Source: Acanthosepion pharaonis (lineage: Eukaryota; Mollusca; Cephalopoda; Sepiida; Sepiidae). Taken from it: DNA of 64,000 nt. The stretch spans positions 20,001 through 84,000 of the forward strand of contig CAHIKZ030003513.1 of NCBI GenBank assembly GCA_903632075.3, given 5' to 3'. The position numbers were made by a program, and so were the translations under genes. This document shows, piece by piece, positions 54,430 to 64,000 of the stretch; within the stretch, counting starts at the first letter, position 1; every line of letters begins with the position of its first letter. The notes beneath the pieces are model-generated. The model had not been told where the DNA came from. It worked only from the letters and a program-made list of their open reading frames with translations, and ran no database searches.

Positions 54430-55690
54430 TTGTAAGATGAGGTTATGAAAAGTATATTTTAAAAGAATAATAAAAAATCTTTTATTAATAAAAAAGTTTT
54501 TTTTTTTTTTAGATTTTCCATTATGAAAATTTTCAAAATATGCAAACAATTTTATTTTTATTCCAGAATTTTTGAAGTAGATTTTTCAGTTAAATCATAG
54601 TTAAAAATTTGCTTGAAAATGAAAAAGTTTTAGGATTTTTTTTTAATAAATAATTAAATTTGAATTTTTTAGATTTCTGTTTTTAAACATGTAAATTTCA
54701 TACTTATTAAGTATATTTTTAAACTAGTTAAGAAAATAAGATATAATATAAATAAATATATATAGACACCTTTTTAAAAAAAGTAGAAAATGTGTTATAT
54801 ATATTGATGGATATATATACATAGTTTTTGTTATATATATATATAAATATATATATATATATTATTAGAGTATTACATTTGTACAGCAATTTCAAATATT
54901 TTGTTGATGTTTGAGTATAAAATACTTAAAAAAAACTATATTTAGACATATATTTGTTAGAAGGCAAATAAATTATTAAAAAATAGACATTTTTGTTTGA
55001 TTAATTTTTTACAGGAATCAACATTATCCAAATTCTTAATGATTTTTTCAGGTAAGGAGGAAATTCATGTTAGAAATTGTCCAAAGTTCATTTTGGAAGA
55101 CAACTGACCTTTCAACTTTCAAAGTCATCAAAAAAGGATAAGTAGAAACAAATGGTCACAAAAAAGTATTGGAATGTAGGTAACATGTTATATCTGTGTT
55201 TTTTAATTTTTTCTTTAAATAAAAAAATGTTAAAAAAGCACACATGTGACATGTTGATTCATCATAACTCATTTTTTATTCCATGGTGAAGACTATAGTT
55301 ACTAAACACAATTTTTTCCCCAGAACCCTTTACATTTTGAAATAGAAAATAAAAGACATTGGAAAATTCTTTTGATTAATTATATTTTACATAATATTTT
55401 TGTCAAAAAGATCAACCATTAAAAAAAATACATATCCTCATGATACAACCTCTTTAATTCTCCTTATAGTGTGTATAAAACTGTCTTATTTATTATTATT
55501 CTACCTTATAGTAGCTCTGTTTATCAATATATAGTTATATTTTTTTTTATTATATTTTATTATATTATTTACATTTAACTGGTATTTTTTTGTTACATAA
55601 AAAAAAATGAAGCTCAAATTTATTTAAAATAAAAATATATCCAGGAAAAATTTAGTACTGCAATATTTGACTTTATAGGCCTAACTAGTA
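51060..55690. other. AT-rich desert
   Basis: About 4.6 kb with no gene, RNA or named transposon recognised. TA-rich stretches at about 52795-52870, 54388-54422 and 54830-54862. Long runs of A or T throughout. Occasional purine/pyrimidine blocks only. Confidence 0.6.
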
Positions 55691-55691
55691 T

Positions 55692-56075
55692 AGTTTGTGG
55701 CTTATGGCCATATAAGATTGAAATACCAGTCCTTGTATGATCAACAATGTTAAGCAATGTCAAGCTTGGTCAGTAACAAGATGGGTGACTGGGAATACCA
55801 GGTACTGTAAGTTTGGATGTGCAGGATAATGGCATAGAATTGGAAATCAGAGAGCTGAGTTTCAATTCCAGTTGGATTTGTTATATTCACTTATGCACAA
55901 ATATCCTGGGAAAAGGCATGACCCCAACTCTTCTCCCCCAGCTATGGGTTAATTAGTATAACTTATATCAGTAAATCATTATTATCTCTAAAATGTTTTT
56001 ACAATTTAAAAAAGATATTTGCTGGCATTAAATAACCTGCAAAAGGTTGATAGGCTGTAAAAAACAAATCAATCA
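55692..56075 (+). mobile_element. 5S rRNA/tRNA chimeric SINE, copy 5
   Basis: The 5S-like head starts 'gtggcttatggccatataag' and includes 'aatgttaagcaatgtcaag', 'aagatgggtgactggg' and 'aataccaggtactg'. The tRNA-like part and body follow, ending 'ggctgtaaaaaacaaatcaa'. A few bases between the 5S box C and the tRNA A box are missing relative to copy 2. Confidence 0.85.
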
Positions 56076-56099
56076 AAATGTATGTTTTTTCTCTTTTAT

Positions 56100-56200
56100 G
56101 GTCACATTATACACAAACTATATAGAAAAATGTTTTCACAAAAATATTCAGGGTTCACACTATACATGAAGTAGACTTATACACAAGTATATATGGCATG
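56100..56200 (-). mobile_element. MITE fragment related to 20166-20389
   Basis: The minus strand shows 'tatacttgtgtataagtc' and 'tacttcatgtatagtgtgaa', matching the terminal region of the 20.2-kb MITE. Confidence 0.5.
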
Positions 56201-57105
56201 AAAAGAAATTGCTACCAAAATGTTTAAACCAATCAAATTGTTTTAATTACAATTTCGATCATACCATATTATAGTGTTTTTCTAAGCATAGCCCCAAGTG
56301 AGAATCAAACTCACTACTTCAATCATACCATATTATGGTATGTGAAACTCTCAAAGAAGAAAATGTCTAGCACAGTGGAGTAAAAGAAAGGAACTTGGTC
56401 TGAGCAACATTATATATCATTCCATTGTTTTGGTTTATTTGCAGATTCTTTATGAAAGTTATATCTAATGATTGCTCCTTGTCATGGTTTTTTTTCTTTG
56501 TTTTGATCCAATGACTTGAGAGTGATGGTTCATCAGTTTAAAACTTTGATAGGACCATCTGTGGCTGCAATGTTAAAGATGAAAACCCAGACTAAACATG
56601 ACCAACCCCAAAGACCCCAACAGGGGAACAAGCAAATGATAGCAACAGATCTCAGTGGTTGAATCAGTGGATGAAAAGGGCTATGCATGATGGACAATCT
56701 ACAGAAGGCACCACTGGAAATTATAACAGAGTCAGTGACAGTCCGTTGCAGTTTCATAACTGGATTCTACATGTTTTTTTCCATATGTGCCGCAGAGGGG
56801 GGGGGCAATGAATAAAATTTTAAATGAAATGAGTCATTCCTGGCAAGTTGAGGTTCACAAATTCATATATTCAGCACATTCTTCTACACTGATTTTGTTT
56901 GACCCCCAACCAAATCTTGCAAAACCAAATGAAGATAGATAATGGATGACGGGAGCAGGTTGTGGAGAAAATTGGAAGCTTCTAGTCCTGAGCCTGCATA
57001 TTGGCAGTGAATTTAGTCATTAACACCATCATCATAAAGGAGGCAATCAGAAAAGAAGAAATTAAATTCTTGATTACAAAATAAAGCTGCTGCTGACAAA
57101 TATAT
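56200..57105. other. No recognised gene
   Basis: The frame 56757-56533 (minus) has no known domain. A short 'tcataccatattatggta' inverted motif recurs near 56260 and 56323. Confidence 0.45.
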
Positions 57106-57108
57106 GAC

Positions 57109-57110
<2 letters not shown>

Positions 57111-57174
<64 letters not shown>
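57111..57174. repeat. (TA)n microsatellite
   Basis: Long pure TA array. Confidence 0.95.
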
Positions 57175-57178
<4 letters not shown>

Positions 57179-57289
57179 GTCTGAATTTTCATCTTCAACA
57201 TTATTTTAAGGATGGTCCTACCAGGAGTTTAGTAAATTTTCTGATGGCATCAACTCAAAGTATTGGATCATACATAAATTTAATCACCA

Positions 57290-57291
<2 letters not shown>

Positions 57292-57333
<42 letters not shown>

Positions 57334-57355
57334 TGTGTGTGTGTGTGTGTGTGTG

Positions 57356-57386
<31 letters not shown>
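57292..57386. repeat. (TA)n(TG)n(TA)n compound microsatellite
   Basis: TA array, then TG array, then TA array. Confidence 0.95.
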
Positions 57387-57399
57387 GTAATTATATTTA

Positions 57400-57710
57400 G
57401 GCAGGATAAATTTCATGTTTCATTGAATAATTATATTATGTCTAAATTTTCATAATAATGATTTTTCTAGTTCTCTAATGTTTTTAAAAAGTCACCATCA
57501 CAACAATCACAGTTACAATAAGTTTGTTTTTGTAATTCACTCCTGAAGATGATCTTGGAGGAGATCAAAAGTACTTGAGGAGGAAAAAACTACGGCGCCT
57601 TTCTTGATGAATTTCCACCTAATGTCAAGAACTGATTAGACAACTAGAAAAGATTATTATAAAAATAAATAGACATAATATATCTATATTATTCAATGAA
57701 ACATGTTTGA
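57400..57710 (+). mobile_element. MITE with hammerhead-like centre, copy 1
   Basis: Terminal inverted repeats near 57416-57443 ('gtttcattgaataattata') and 57670-57703 ('atattattcaatgaaac'). The centre contains 'ctcctgaagatgatcttgg', then 'agatcaaaagtacttgag'. A second copy of the centre and right half is at 61835-62010. Again CTGAAGA, a hairpin (GATCT with AGATC) and an AAA box, but the GAAA box is mutated here. Confidence 0.6.

Positions 57711-57713
<3 letters not shown>

Positions 57714-57768
<55 letters not shown>
57714..57768. repeat. (TA)n microsatellite
   Basis: TA array adjoining the MITE. Confidence 0.95.
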
Positions 57769-57770
<2 letters not shown>

Positions 57771-57814
57771 TTTTATTTAAAAATTATAACATAAATATGT
57801 TATAAAATCACTAC

Positions 57815-57880
57815 AAAATAGCCATTTTGTTTCAACACCTTTGGTGTCTTATCAAGTGATGATGTTGAATGTAGATTGTA
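57815..57880 (-). other. Hammerhead-like hairpin with GAAAC
   Basis: On the minus strand 'cacttgataag', a perfect ACACC/GGTGT hairpin with an AAA loop, then 'tgaaacaaaatgg'. It resembles the architecture of family H, but the first box is not CTGANGA. Confidence 0.35.
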
Positions 57881-58615
57881 GAATGAAGGTTTTAAAAGGT
57901 TCAAATCAACTGACCACCCCTCTTAAGGGGAAATGCTGTTACATGAGCTGAAATGACCAATCAAATAACAAGTATACGAGAATTCAAAAAAACTTGACAA
58001 CAAAATAAGGTTATAATGATTATTAAATGCTTTAAAGTTGGGTTTATACTAAAATAGAATTCATTCTAACTAATAAGTATTAAATTGTACAATAAAATTT
58101 TAAATTAAAAACTACCCATTTCAAAAATGTAAATTTAATCTGTATTAAATTTAAAATTTTAAAATTATTGAAGAAAAAAGAAAAAATACATATGTTATTC
58201 TATTCATTTTGGTATTGAAATTACGATTGGAATAAACATTTAAAAAATCGACTGCCCAATTTAACTTAATGACAAAATGGATTTAAGTGTATTTTTGGGA
58301 TTATGACATCTTGCAAAAGACAATACAAACACAATCAGATTATAATGCACAAGCACGCAGACATTTTAAATATATTTATTTTAAAACTATTCTTCAAAAA
58401 AAAAATTGAAAAAAAATGATTCCATAATGAATAAATTTAAATGTTTGATCCATAGTTTTAAATTCTTTAAAATGTACTTGATGAATATATATTTCAAAAT
58501 TGACATAAATATTGTAATTAACGAGAAAATTCAGACATTTGTCCTCATCTTGAAGGCTATATTCACAATTTTAGCCTACATTAAAAAGCCTTCTTATATG
58601 ATTGAAATTTTGAAC
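57880..58615. other. No gene seen
   Basis: Very AT-rich. The frame 58406-58618 is a typical AT-rich chance translation rich in Lys, Ile and Asn. Confidence 0.5.
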
Positions 58616-58619
58616 TGAT

Positions 58620-58765
58620 GGTTATTTCATTCAGTGGGGTAAACTCTGAAAATATGCCATGCCTCTTCCTGATATCTCATCAGTTATCATCCTTTAACTA
58701 AACTCACAACTCTTTGAATCAAGTCACTGGATTCAATCAATGCTTTATCAACTAGGATAATCAGT
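58620..58765. mobile_element. Repeat family H interior with the empty LTR site
   Basis: Shares 'tatgccatgcctcttcctga', 'tatctcatcag', 'aactaaactcacaactcttt' and 'gaatcaagtcactggattca' with the interior of 11600-12050, but is continuous through 'gatatctca', where the 11.6-kb copy has the solo LTR. Confidence 0.65.
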
Positions 58766-59035
58766 AATCATTTTTTTTTTTACAGATCTCATATTGCAAT
58801 TTTATTATTTCAGAAGTTTTTGCTAACAACTTATATTATTGGTTATAATTACTTCTGGAAGATATTGGATTGCATTTTTATTTTTATCTAATAAATTATA
58901 CTGGATTCTAGTGTAAATAAGTAGTTGATGAATATATATAATTCCATCAGCATTTATATTTTTCATTTAACAACCGATTTTCTTCTGAAAATATTTCAAA
59001 ATGTTTAAAAGCAAAGGAAGAAAAAAGAACAAACA

Positions 59036-59066
<31 letters not shown>
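59036..59066. repeat. Poly-A run
   Basis: About 27 consecutive A bases. Confidence 0.95.
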
Positions 59067-59070
<4 letters not shown>

Positions 59071-59084
59071 TATTCCATTTATGG

Positions 59085-59990
59085 AGATGGTGCCATAGCT
59101 GTGGTTCACTAGGTATAGAAGTGGAAATTATGATCTGAAAGAATATTCTGGCAACCATCCAATCATTGATGAATTAAATTGAAATGTTGGTCAAAAATAA
59201 TCAGATCATTGACACAGGTTATCACAGAGATACTCCACATGTGTCTCAAAATTGGCGTAGTGATATCAGTTGTCAGATGATATTTTTAAGGAGACATCTG
59301 TAGTATGTTACAGAAATCATCTTGACAGAAGGTCAGTGGATTGAAGTGGAAAGGTTGAGAAACATGACAAATGACACTGACAAAGAAGGTCAACTAAATT
59401 AAGAGTGTACTTGATGGATAATTTTGTTTTTTAGATCAAAGCTAATACAGGACATCCTTAAGGCCATTTCTCTATAAGACTGTGGTTCTTAAAGCAAAAA
59501 AAAAAAAAAGAAGGCTGCTCAGCTACCACATGAAAAAGAAAGGACAAAACACGCCAGTTATAACTGTTTTACCTCAACTCGCCTAATTGTCTTTTAAATG
59601 GCCAATACACTTTTCAAAAATTAATAAATCAAATATTCTGTATAAACAATTTCATCTTAGTTTTAACTATATATCTAACAATCTGGCCAAAGATTTATTT
59701 TTCCTGTATTATGCCACAAGACTGGAAAAAGCTGCAATAGAAATGAACCTGGTGTCTGCTCTGAAAATTTGGTGTTTTTCTCCACATTATCTTTTTTAAT
59801 TACCAATGCTACAGTTTTAAGACATTTAAAAACACTTGCATACATGAATCTTGCTATGATGTTTCAAAATTTTAATCTATGATTCTTTTCTCCAAAAAAT
59901 TTCTTTTAAAGAATGATTTACAGGTGATGAAATGAATTGTTTGCAACAATATAGAATAGAAAGAGTTCTGGAGTATTGTCCAAAAAGGAG
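59085..59990 (+). pseudogene. Very degenerate mariner transposase, interrupted
   Basis: Near 59185-59260 the translation resembles the mariner region downstream of the linker. Near 59908-59960 'TGDEMNCLQQYRIERVL' corresponds to the segment around the first catalytic aspartate. The two are about 700 bp apart, more than expected, so a later insertion or rearrangement lies between. Weak evidence; many stops. Confidence 0.4.
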
Positions 59991-61375
59991 CCACCTTTAA
60001 GAAACTCCCAAAATAATCTACATATCATCATCCTTCAATATTCCATATGGTTGGTTGGAACTTCATTGACAATCCCTTTTCCAACTGTTCAGTCCTGCAT
60101 TGCTGTCCTAGATTCCCAATGTCCAATCCAAGTCCTGAGCTATGGTGTATAGGAAAGTTAATTTTCATGAGAAAACTCTTCCAGAAGGATGCCATAGAAA
60201 AGGATGAAATGATTTTCCTGTCCACTTGGTAGCTTGAAAAAACAAAAAAATCATTTTTATAAAGCTTAAAAGATATTGCTCTCTGTTTTCCATAAATTGT
60301 TTTAAGCATTGCATGGGATCTCCAACTGGTGTTATGGATTTTGTTTTTAAGTAGATTTGTTTCATCCAGTAATATTTCAAGACAAACAGATAATGTCCAA
60401 GTTTATATCTAAATAAGGTAATGTTATATATATATATATATATATATCCGATAGGATGGAAGAGTTCTTTCTGTAAAATCAGATACAGGAATCAGATAAA
60501 GTACTCTTCCTGGTTGGAATCAATTAAAAGGCAGCAATTAGTGAAAAGCTAAGTCAGACCTTATTCATCAGACCTTGAAGAAAGGGTACAGCTTTATTGT
60601 AAATAAAAAATAAAACCTTTGATTACCACTTGGCATTGCAACCTTTTCCTTAAGTGATTGAAAAAGATCTTCAGTTCTTTGAAAAATTTATTTAGAATTC
60701 ACTTAGAACCATTTACCCAACTTATTGGAGTTCTGAGTTGATTAAATCAGTGTATATTTCTGTTTGGAGAATGGCCAATGGCAGGAGAATAAATAGCAAA
60801 TATAAATAACAAATAAGGGGGAAAAATATTTAAATTCACTGGGGTTTTTTTTTTGGGGGGGGTTGTTTTGTTGTAATCCAATATTTGTTTGATGCTAAAA
60901 TTTGTTCATAGGAATTGATTGAGCAGTGTAAACATTGAATTATTCATCAGTCAAAAGAAACTAAAAAAAAATATATCATTTATTTTAATTGTCTGAATCA
61001 CTTTTCGTTTTTATTTCCTTTTCCTGCCAATGCCAATTATATTGAAAGCCAATATTTCTTCAGTTATTGGGTGTTACAACGTTTCAACATTTTTAAAGGT
61101 GCTGCACAGAGTCAGGTGTGCAACAATTGTGAATGCCAAACTTTGCACCATTTACAGATAATGTTGTTTTGCATACCAATCAAAGAGTTTGTTTCAGCAA
61201 ATATCCATGGTGGGGATACATTATTTGCAAGGTTTCTATCTCCCTGCAAATTTCAGTAAGTTGTTTTTTTTGATTTTTAGGACATAAAAACATATTAAAA
61301 AATGAATTGTTTTGAACTTTTCTTCAGGGCTTTTAAATACAGATAAATACAAGTTCTAAATTGTTTCTTATCTTT
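59990..61375. other. No recognised gene
   Basis: Frames on both strands at 60028-60309 are unidentified. TA array at 60426-60448 and a T/G homopolymer stretch near 60844-60863. Confidence 0.45.
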
Positions 61376-61379
61376 CCTG

Positions 61380-61490
61380 TTTATCTTGCCTTTTCTTATG
61401 ACAGACACTGTAACCCTCTAGTTTGAGTTTTTTTTATTCGTATAGAAGACACTAACATTAGCAAAAAAAAAAAAAAAAAAATAACAATTT
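61380..61490 (+). mobile_element. Dispersed repeat Y, 3' end with poly-A
   Basis: 'cttgccttttcttatgac', 'ctgtaaccctctagtttgag', 'cactaacattagc' followed by about 20 A. The poly-A end supports retroposition of family Y. Confidence 0.55.
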
Positions 61491-61834
61491 TTGCATTGAA
61501 TAGGATACATTCACAGTGTCCATTATTTTAACATGATCTTTTCCAGTTACATAATCAGATGACCAGATGAAACTGATGCAAAGAAGGCAAGTTCATAGTT
61601 TTTTTTATTCGATGACTTTTGAACAAACAAAAGATTTCTTGATGGTAAATTATAAAAACAACAGAGTAACTGTGATAAAATTTGCATTTCTTGTGATAGT
61701 GATTTTTAAAAAATTCATGGGAGTTGGGATCTGTTATAGTATTTTAGAATTAGAATTTTTCAAATCAATGATGGAATTTTTTACAAAATAAGTGTTTCAA
61801 TAATGAAATGCAAATTTTAGTGCAATTACAATAT

Positions 61835-62010
61835 GTTGTCTTTGTAATTTACTCCTGAAGATGGTCTTAGAAATTATTGAAACTATTTGAGTTTTAAACT
61901 ATACTGTATTCCTTGATGAATTTAACCATAAATGGAGCCATTTAGACATCATTGAAAATTTAGTAAAAATAAGTAGACACAATATGTCTATATTATTCAA
62001 TGAAATATAT
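61835..62010 (+). mobile_element. MITE with hammerhead-like centre, copy 2
   Basis: 'ttgtaatttactcctgaaga', 'attattgaaactatttgag', 'ttccttgatgaattt', 'gacacaatatgtctatatta', 'ttcaatgaaa'. CTGAAGA and GAAAC are both intact, and ACTC/GAGT could form helix I, but helix II is degraded. Confidence 0.6.
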
Positions 62011-62376
62011 ATATATATATAGATAGAAAGGAATATTAAAAAAATACCAATATTTATGGAAAAATATATAAATCACGTCTTATTATCATTTTATTAATTT
62101 GAAGAAAAAAGGCAATTTGTTGTTTTGGGAATCCAGGATTTGTTCTGTCAACTGTCATAAAAATGAAAAAGGCATTGATTTTTGGAATGGAATTAAACAA
62201 ATGATTAATCTGGAACTATTTTACCAACACCTTTGTTTGACAGGAAAGTTGAATTCAAACTTAGCTTTTTTTGTTTTCTGTTTTTGAATTAATGTATGAT
62301 GAATGGATATATTTAAGAATCTGACAATAGAATAAATTATGAACAAATGGAAAACGTTTATAAATTTAACATTTTA

Positions 62377-62378
<2 letters not shown>

Positions 62379-62416
<38 letters not shown>

Positions 62417-62473
62417 TATATGGTATTTGTGTTTAAAAAATATAATTTTCTTCAGAATGATTTAAAATTTGAA

Positions 62474-62514
<41 letters not shown>
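62379..62514. repeat. Two (TA)n microsatellites
   Basis: Arrays at about 62379-62420 and 62477-62514. Confidence 0.95.
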
Positions 62515-62515
<1 letters not shown>

Positions 62516-62519
62516 CAAT

Positions 62520-63000
62520 TCATTAAATGCATGTGACGACAACGTGACCATGCTAAACGGAAAGCTGATATTTTAAAAATTTTCAGTTATCTGTTTTTGA
62601 TAAGACTTGTGTTTTTATGTCCATCGTATTTGTCAAATTGAACTGAATTGTATTTTAATGAATATTCGAAAAAGGTTTATTAAACCTAAACGCCAGACGC
62701 ATATATTTCATTCATTTTAAACAACATTTAAGGATTTTGTTTGTTTTTTCAAAATTTTTCTTCATATATATATATATATATATGAAAATGATGAGACAAA
62801 GTGGAAAATTTTTATCAAAGATGCAACTTGAAGAGAGTCTGTATGTCTTTGCGCTTGTTTGATTTATTTGTATCTGTATACTTTCTTCAAGTCCCAAGCC
62901 AGGAAGTGATAAGCTAGAGTAATTACTGTGATTTGCAATAACCAACTTATCCTCAGCAATCTCAAGACACTCTCCTAACACATAGTTTTTCTTTCTTTTA
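62520..63000. other. No gene seen
   Basis: AT-rich sequence with a short TA array near 62765-62783. Confidence 0.5.
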
Positions 63001-63062
63001 TTCAAACTGATGACGCCAAAGAGAACATAAGCTTTCTTTGGCAAAACGCGTCTTTGATAAAA
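63000..63062 (+). ncRNA. Degenerate hammerhead-like motif
   Basis: 'ttcaaa' helix I strand, CTGATGA box (63007-63013), one extra C, an 8-bp helix GCCAAAGA/TCTTTGGC, AAAA where GAAA is required, a short helix III (AC with GT), GTC triplet, then 'tttgat' complementary to the helix I strand. The G-to-A change in the second box probably abolishes activity. Confidence 0.5.
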
Positions 63063-63124
63063 ATTTTTCCACTTTCTCTTATCATCTTGACTTTTGTTTT
63101 GAATACCATTATACATCCTACAAA

Positions 63125-63173
63125 CACATGTACACATGCACACACACATACAAACACACACAGACACACACAC

Positions 63174-63208
<35 letters not shown>
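63125..63208. repeat. (CA)n then (TA)n microsatellite
   Basis: Interrupted CA units followed by a TA array. Confidence 0.9.
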
Positions 63209-63211
<3 letters not shown>

Positions 63212-63229
63212 AAATGATATATAAGTTTT

Positions 63230-63320
63230 TATATACAATACTATTCATCTAAACCAAACATCTGAGATGTTCAGTATTGAGGGTACTGTTCAGATTCATG
63301 GAAGAAAAGGCTGCTGTGGT
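63230..63320. mobile_element. Tigger/pogo-like MITE end, copy 1
   Basis: 'ctaaaccaaacatctgagat' and 'attgagggtactgttcaga' match 63590-63650 in direct order. Only one end is recognisable. Confidence 0.5.
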
Positions 63321-63576
63321 AAGCTTAAAATTTTTATTAAGTCTTAGAGTTTGGGATATCAAAGGTAATTTGTAATGTTGATTCATTTTTATTTAAAGTG
63401 TAGATTGAAAACATAAATGTACCAAAAATAACTGACACCAAATAGTAATGAAAAAACTTGTGCTAAACAAATATTGTAATTTGTGAAAAACTGTGACACT
63501 TTACGAAATGTTTAAAAATTTATGAACTGTCTTATTCAAAAACAATTACAATCTGTAAAGGAAGTGAAAAATAATG

Positions 63577-63752
63577 ATATACAATACAACTCCTCTAAAC
63601 CAAACGTCCAAGATGTTTGGTATTGAGGGTACTATTCTGATTTGAGGAAGAAAAGGCTTCATAATTATGTCAATACAAAAGTTCAGATTTGAAGATGAGT
63701 CCAAATTTGAAGAAGTCTAATTCAAGATTTGAGGTGTGCTACTGTATCAAGA
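63577..63752. mobile_element. Tigger/pogo-like MITE, copy 2
   Basis: Left end 'atacaatacaactcctctaa' and complement of the right end 'atacagtagcacacctcaaa' form terminal inverted repeats at TA sites. The arm contains the palindromic 'ccaaacgtccaagatgtttg'. No transposase inside. Confidence 0.55.
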
Positions 63753-63892
63753 ACAAATTCATCAGACTAAAATGATGAGCTTACATTGTAGTGACTATAC
63801 ATGCACATGAAGAAGAGGGGACACTGAGAATTTTAAATTTAAATTTAAATTTTTTGGGGGTATATAGTTTATTTTTATAATGCTGAACTTTT

Positions 63893-64000
63893 CTTGGCAG
63901 ACCTTCTATTATCACATTGTTTACATTCAGATTATTGTCCTCATCTTTATTCTTAGCACTGCATTTCGGCCATTGTGCCTCTAGCCTTCTTCAGGTGCTT
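63893..64000 (-). mobile_element. Hammerhead-like repeat family H, cut by the window end
   Basis: On the minus strand from 64000: 'agcacctgaagaaggctaga', 'ggccgaaatgcagtgctaag', then 'aataaagatgaggacaat'. Helix I (AGCAC with GTGCT), CTGAAGA, GGC/GCC helix and GAAA are all present. Of the family H copies it keeps the best helix I. Confidence 0.6.

Noticed and set aside
62712..63248. 178-residue minus-strand frame
   Set aside because: Its N-terminal third is TA and CA microsatellite. The remainder crosses the degenerate hammerhead-like motif and resembles no known family.

Overview
This is a eukaryotic, animal-type window with no complete host protein-coding gene that I can support. It is strongly AT-rich and carries long (TA)n and (GATA)n microsatellites. 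It is densely packed with broken transposable elements: at least seven mariner/Tc1 remnants, CR1-like and RTE-like LINE tails, tRNA-derived and 5S rRNA-derived SINEs, small LTRs, short Helitron-like elements, foldback elements and minisatellites. This mixture points to a large lophotrochozoan genome, most plausibly a coleoid cephalopod. The taxon is an inference from repeat style, not proven by any gene.

Layout. 1-10 kb: mariner and LINE fragments, a duplicated GATA block, and an inverted pair of Helitron-like elements (4816-5579 plus, 9173-9961 minus) flanking SINEs, LINE tails and a Gypsy gag relic. 10-19 kb: a foldback repeat split by a solo LTR, an RTE reverse-transcriptase fragment, and a minisatellite shredded by a SINE, a mariner and a second solo LTR of the same family. 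19-30 kb: MITEs, a long inverted repeat, several minisatellites (two 30-31 bp arrays share an identical 58-bp flank), SINEs, LINE pieces and a 435-bp solo LTR. 30.4-30.8 kb: a foldback element beside a tRNA-derived SINE. The SINE carries what reads as an intact minimal hammerhead ribozyme on the minus strand, and the foldback carries a second, less perfect one. 31-41 kb: a promoter-like or LTR-like block, an internally deleted small LTR retroelement, and serial tandem duplications in which one copy has a mariner insertion and the other keeps the empty site, followed by nested Tc1/mariner elements and a LINE tail.

44.6-49.1 kb looks different from everything else. A compact cluster of CCAAT, RFX-like, ZNF143-like and ETS-like motifs is followed by about 3.3 kb of plus-strand purine-rich, relatively CpG-containing sequence. 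This is the best candidate for a host promoter and first intron. 49-64 kb is mostly AT-rich desert with a 149-bp tandem repeat, another 5S/tRNA SINE, MITEs, TA arrays and degenerate mariner pieces.

The most interesting signal is the hammerhead module on the minus strand at 30665-30706, and hammerhead-like cores (CTGANGA, a hairpin, then GAAAC) in several otherwise unrelated repeat families across the window.
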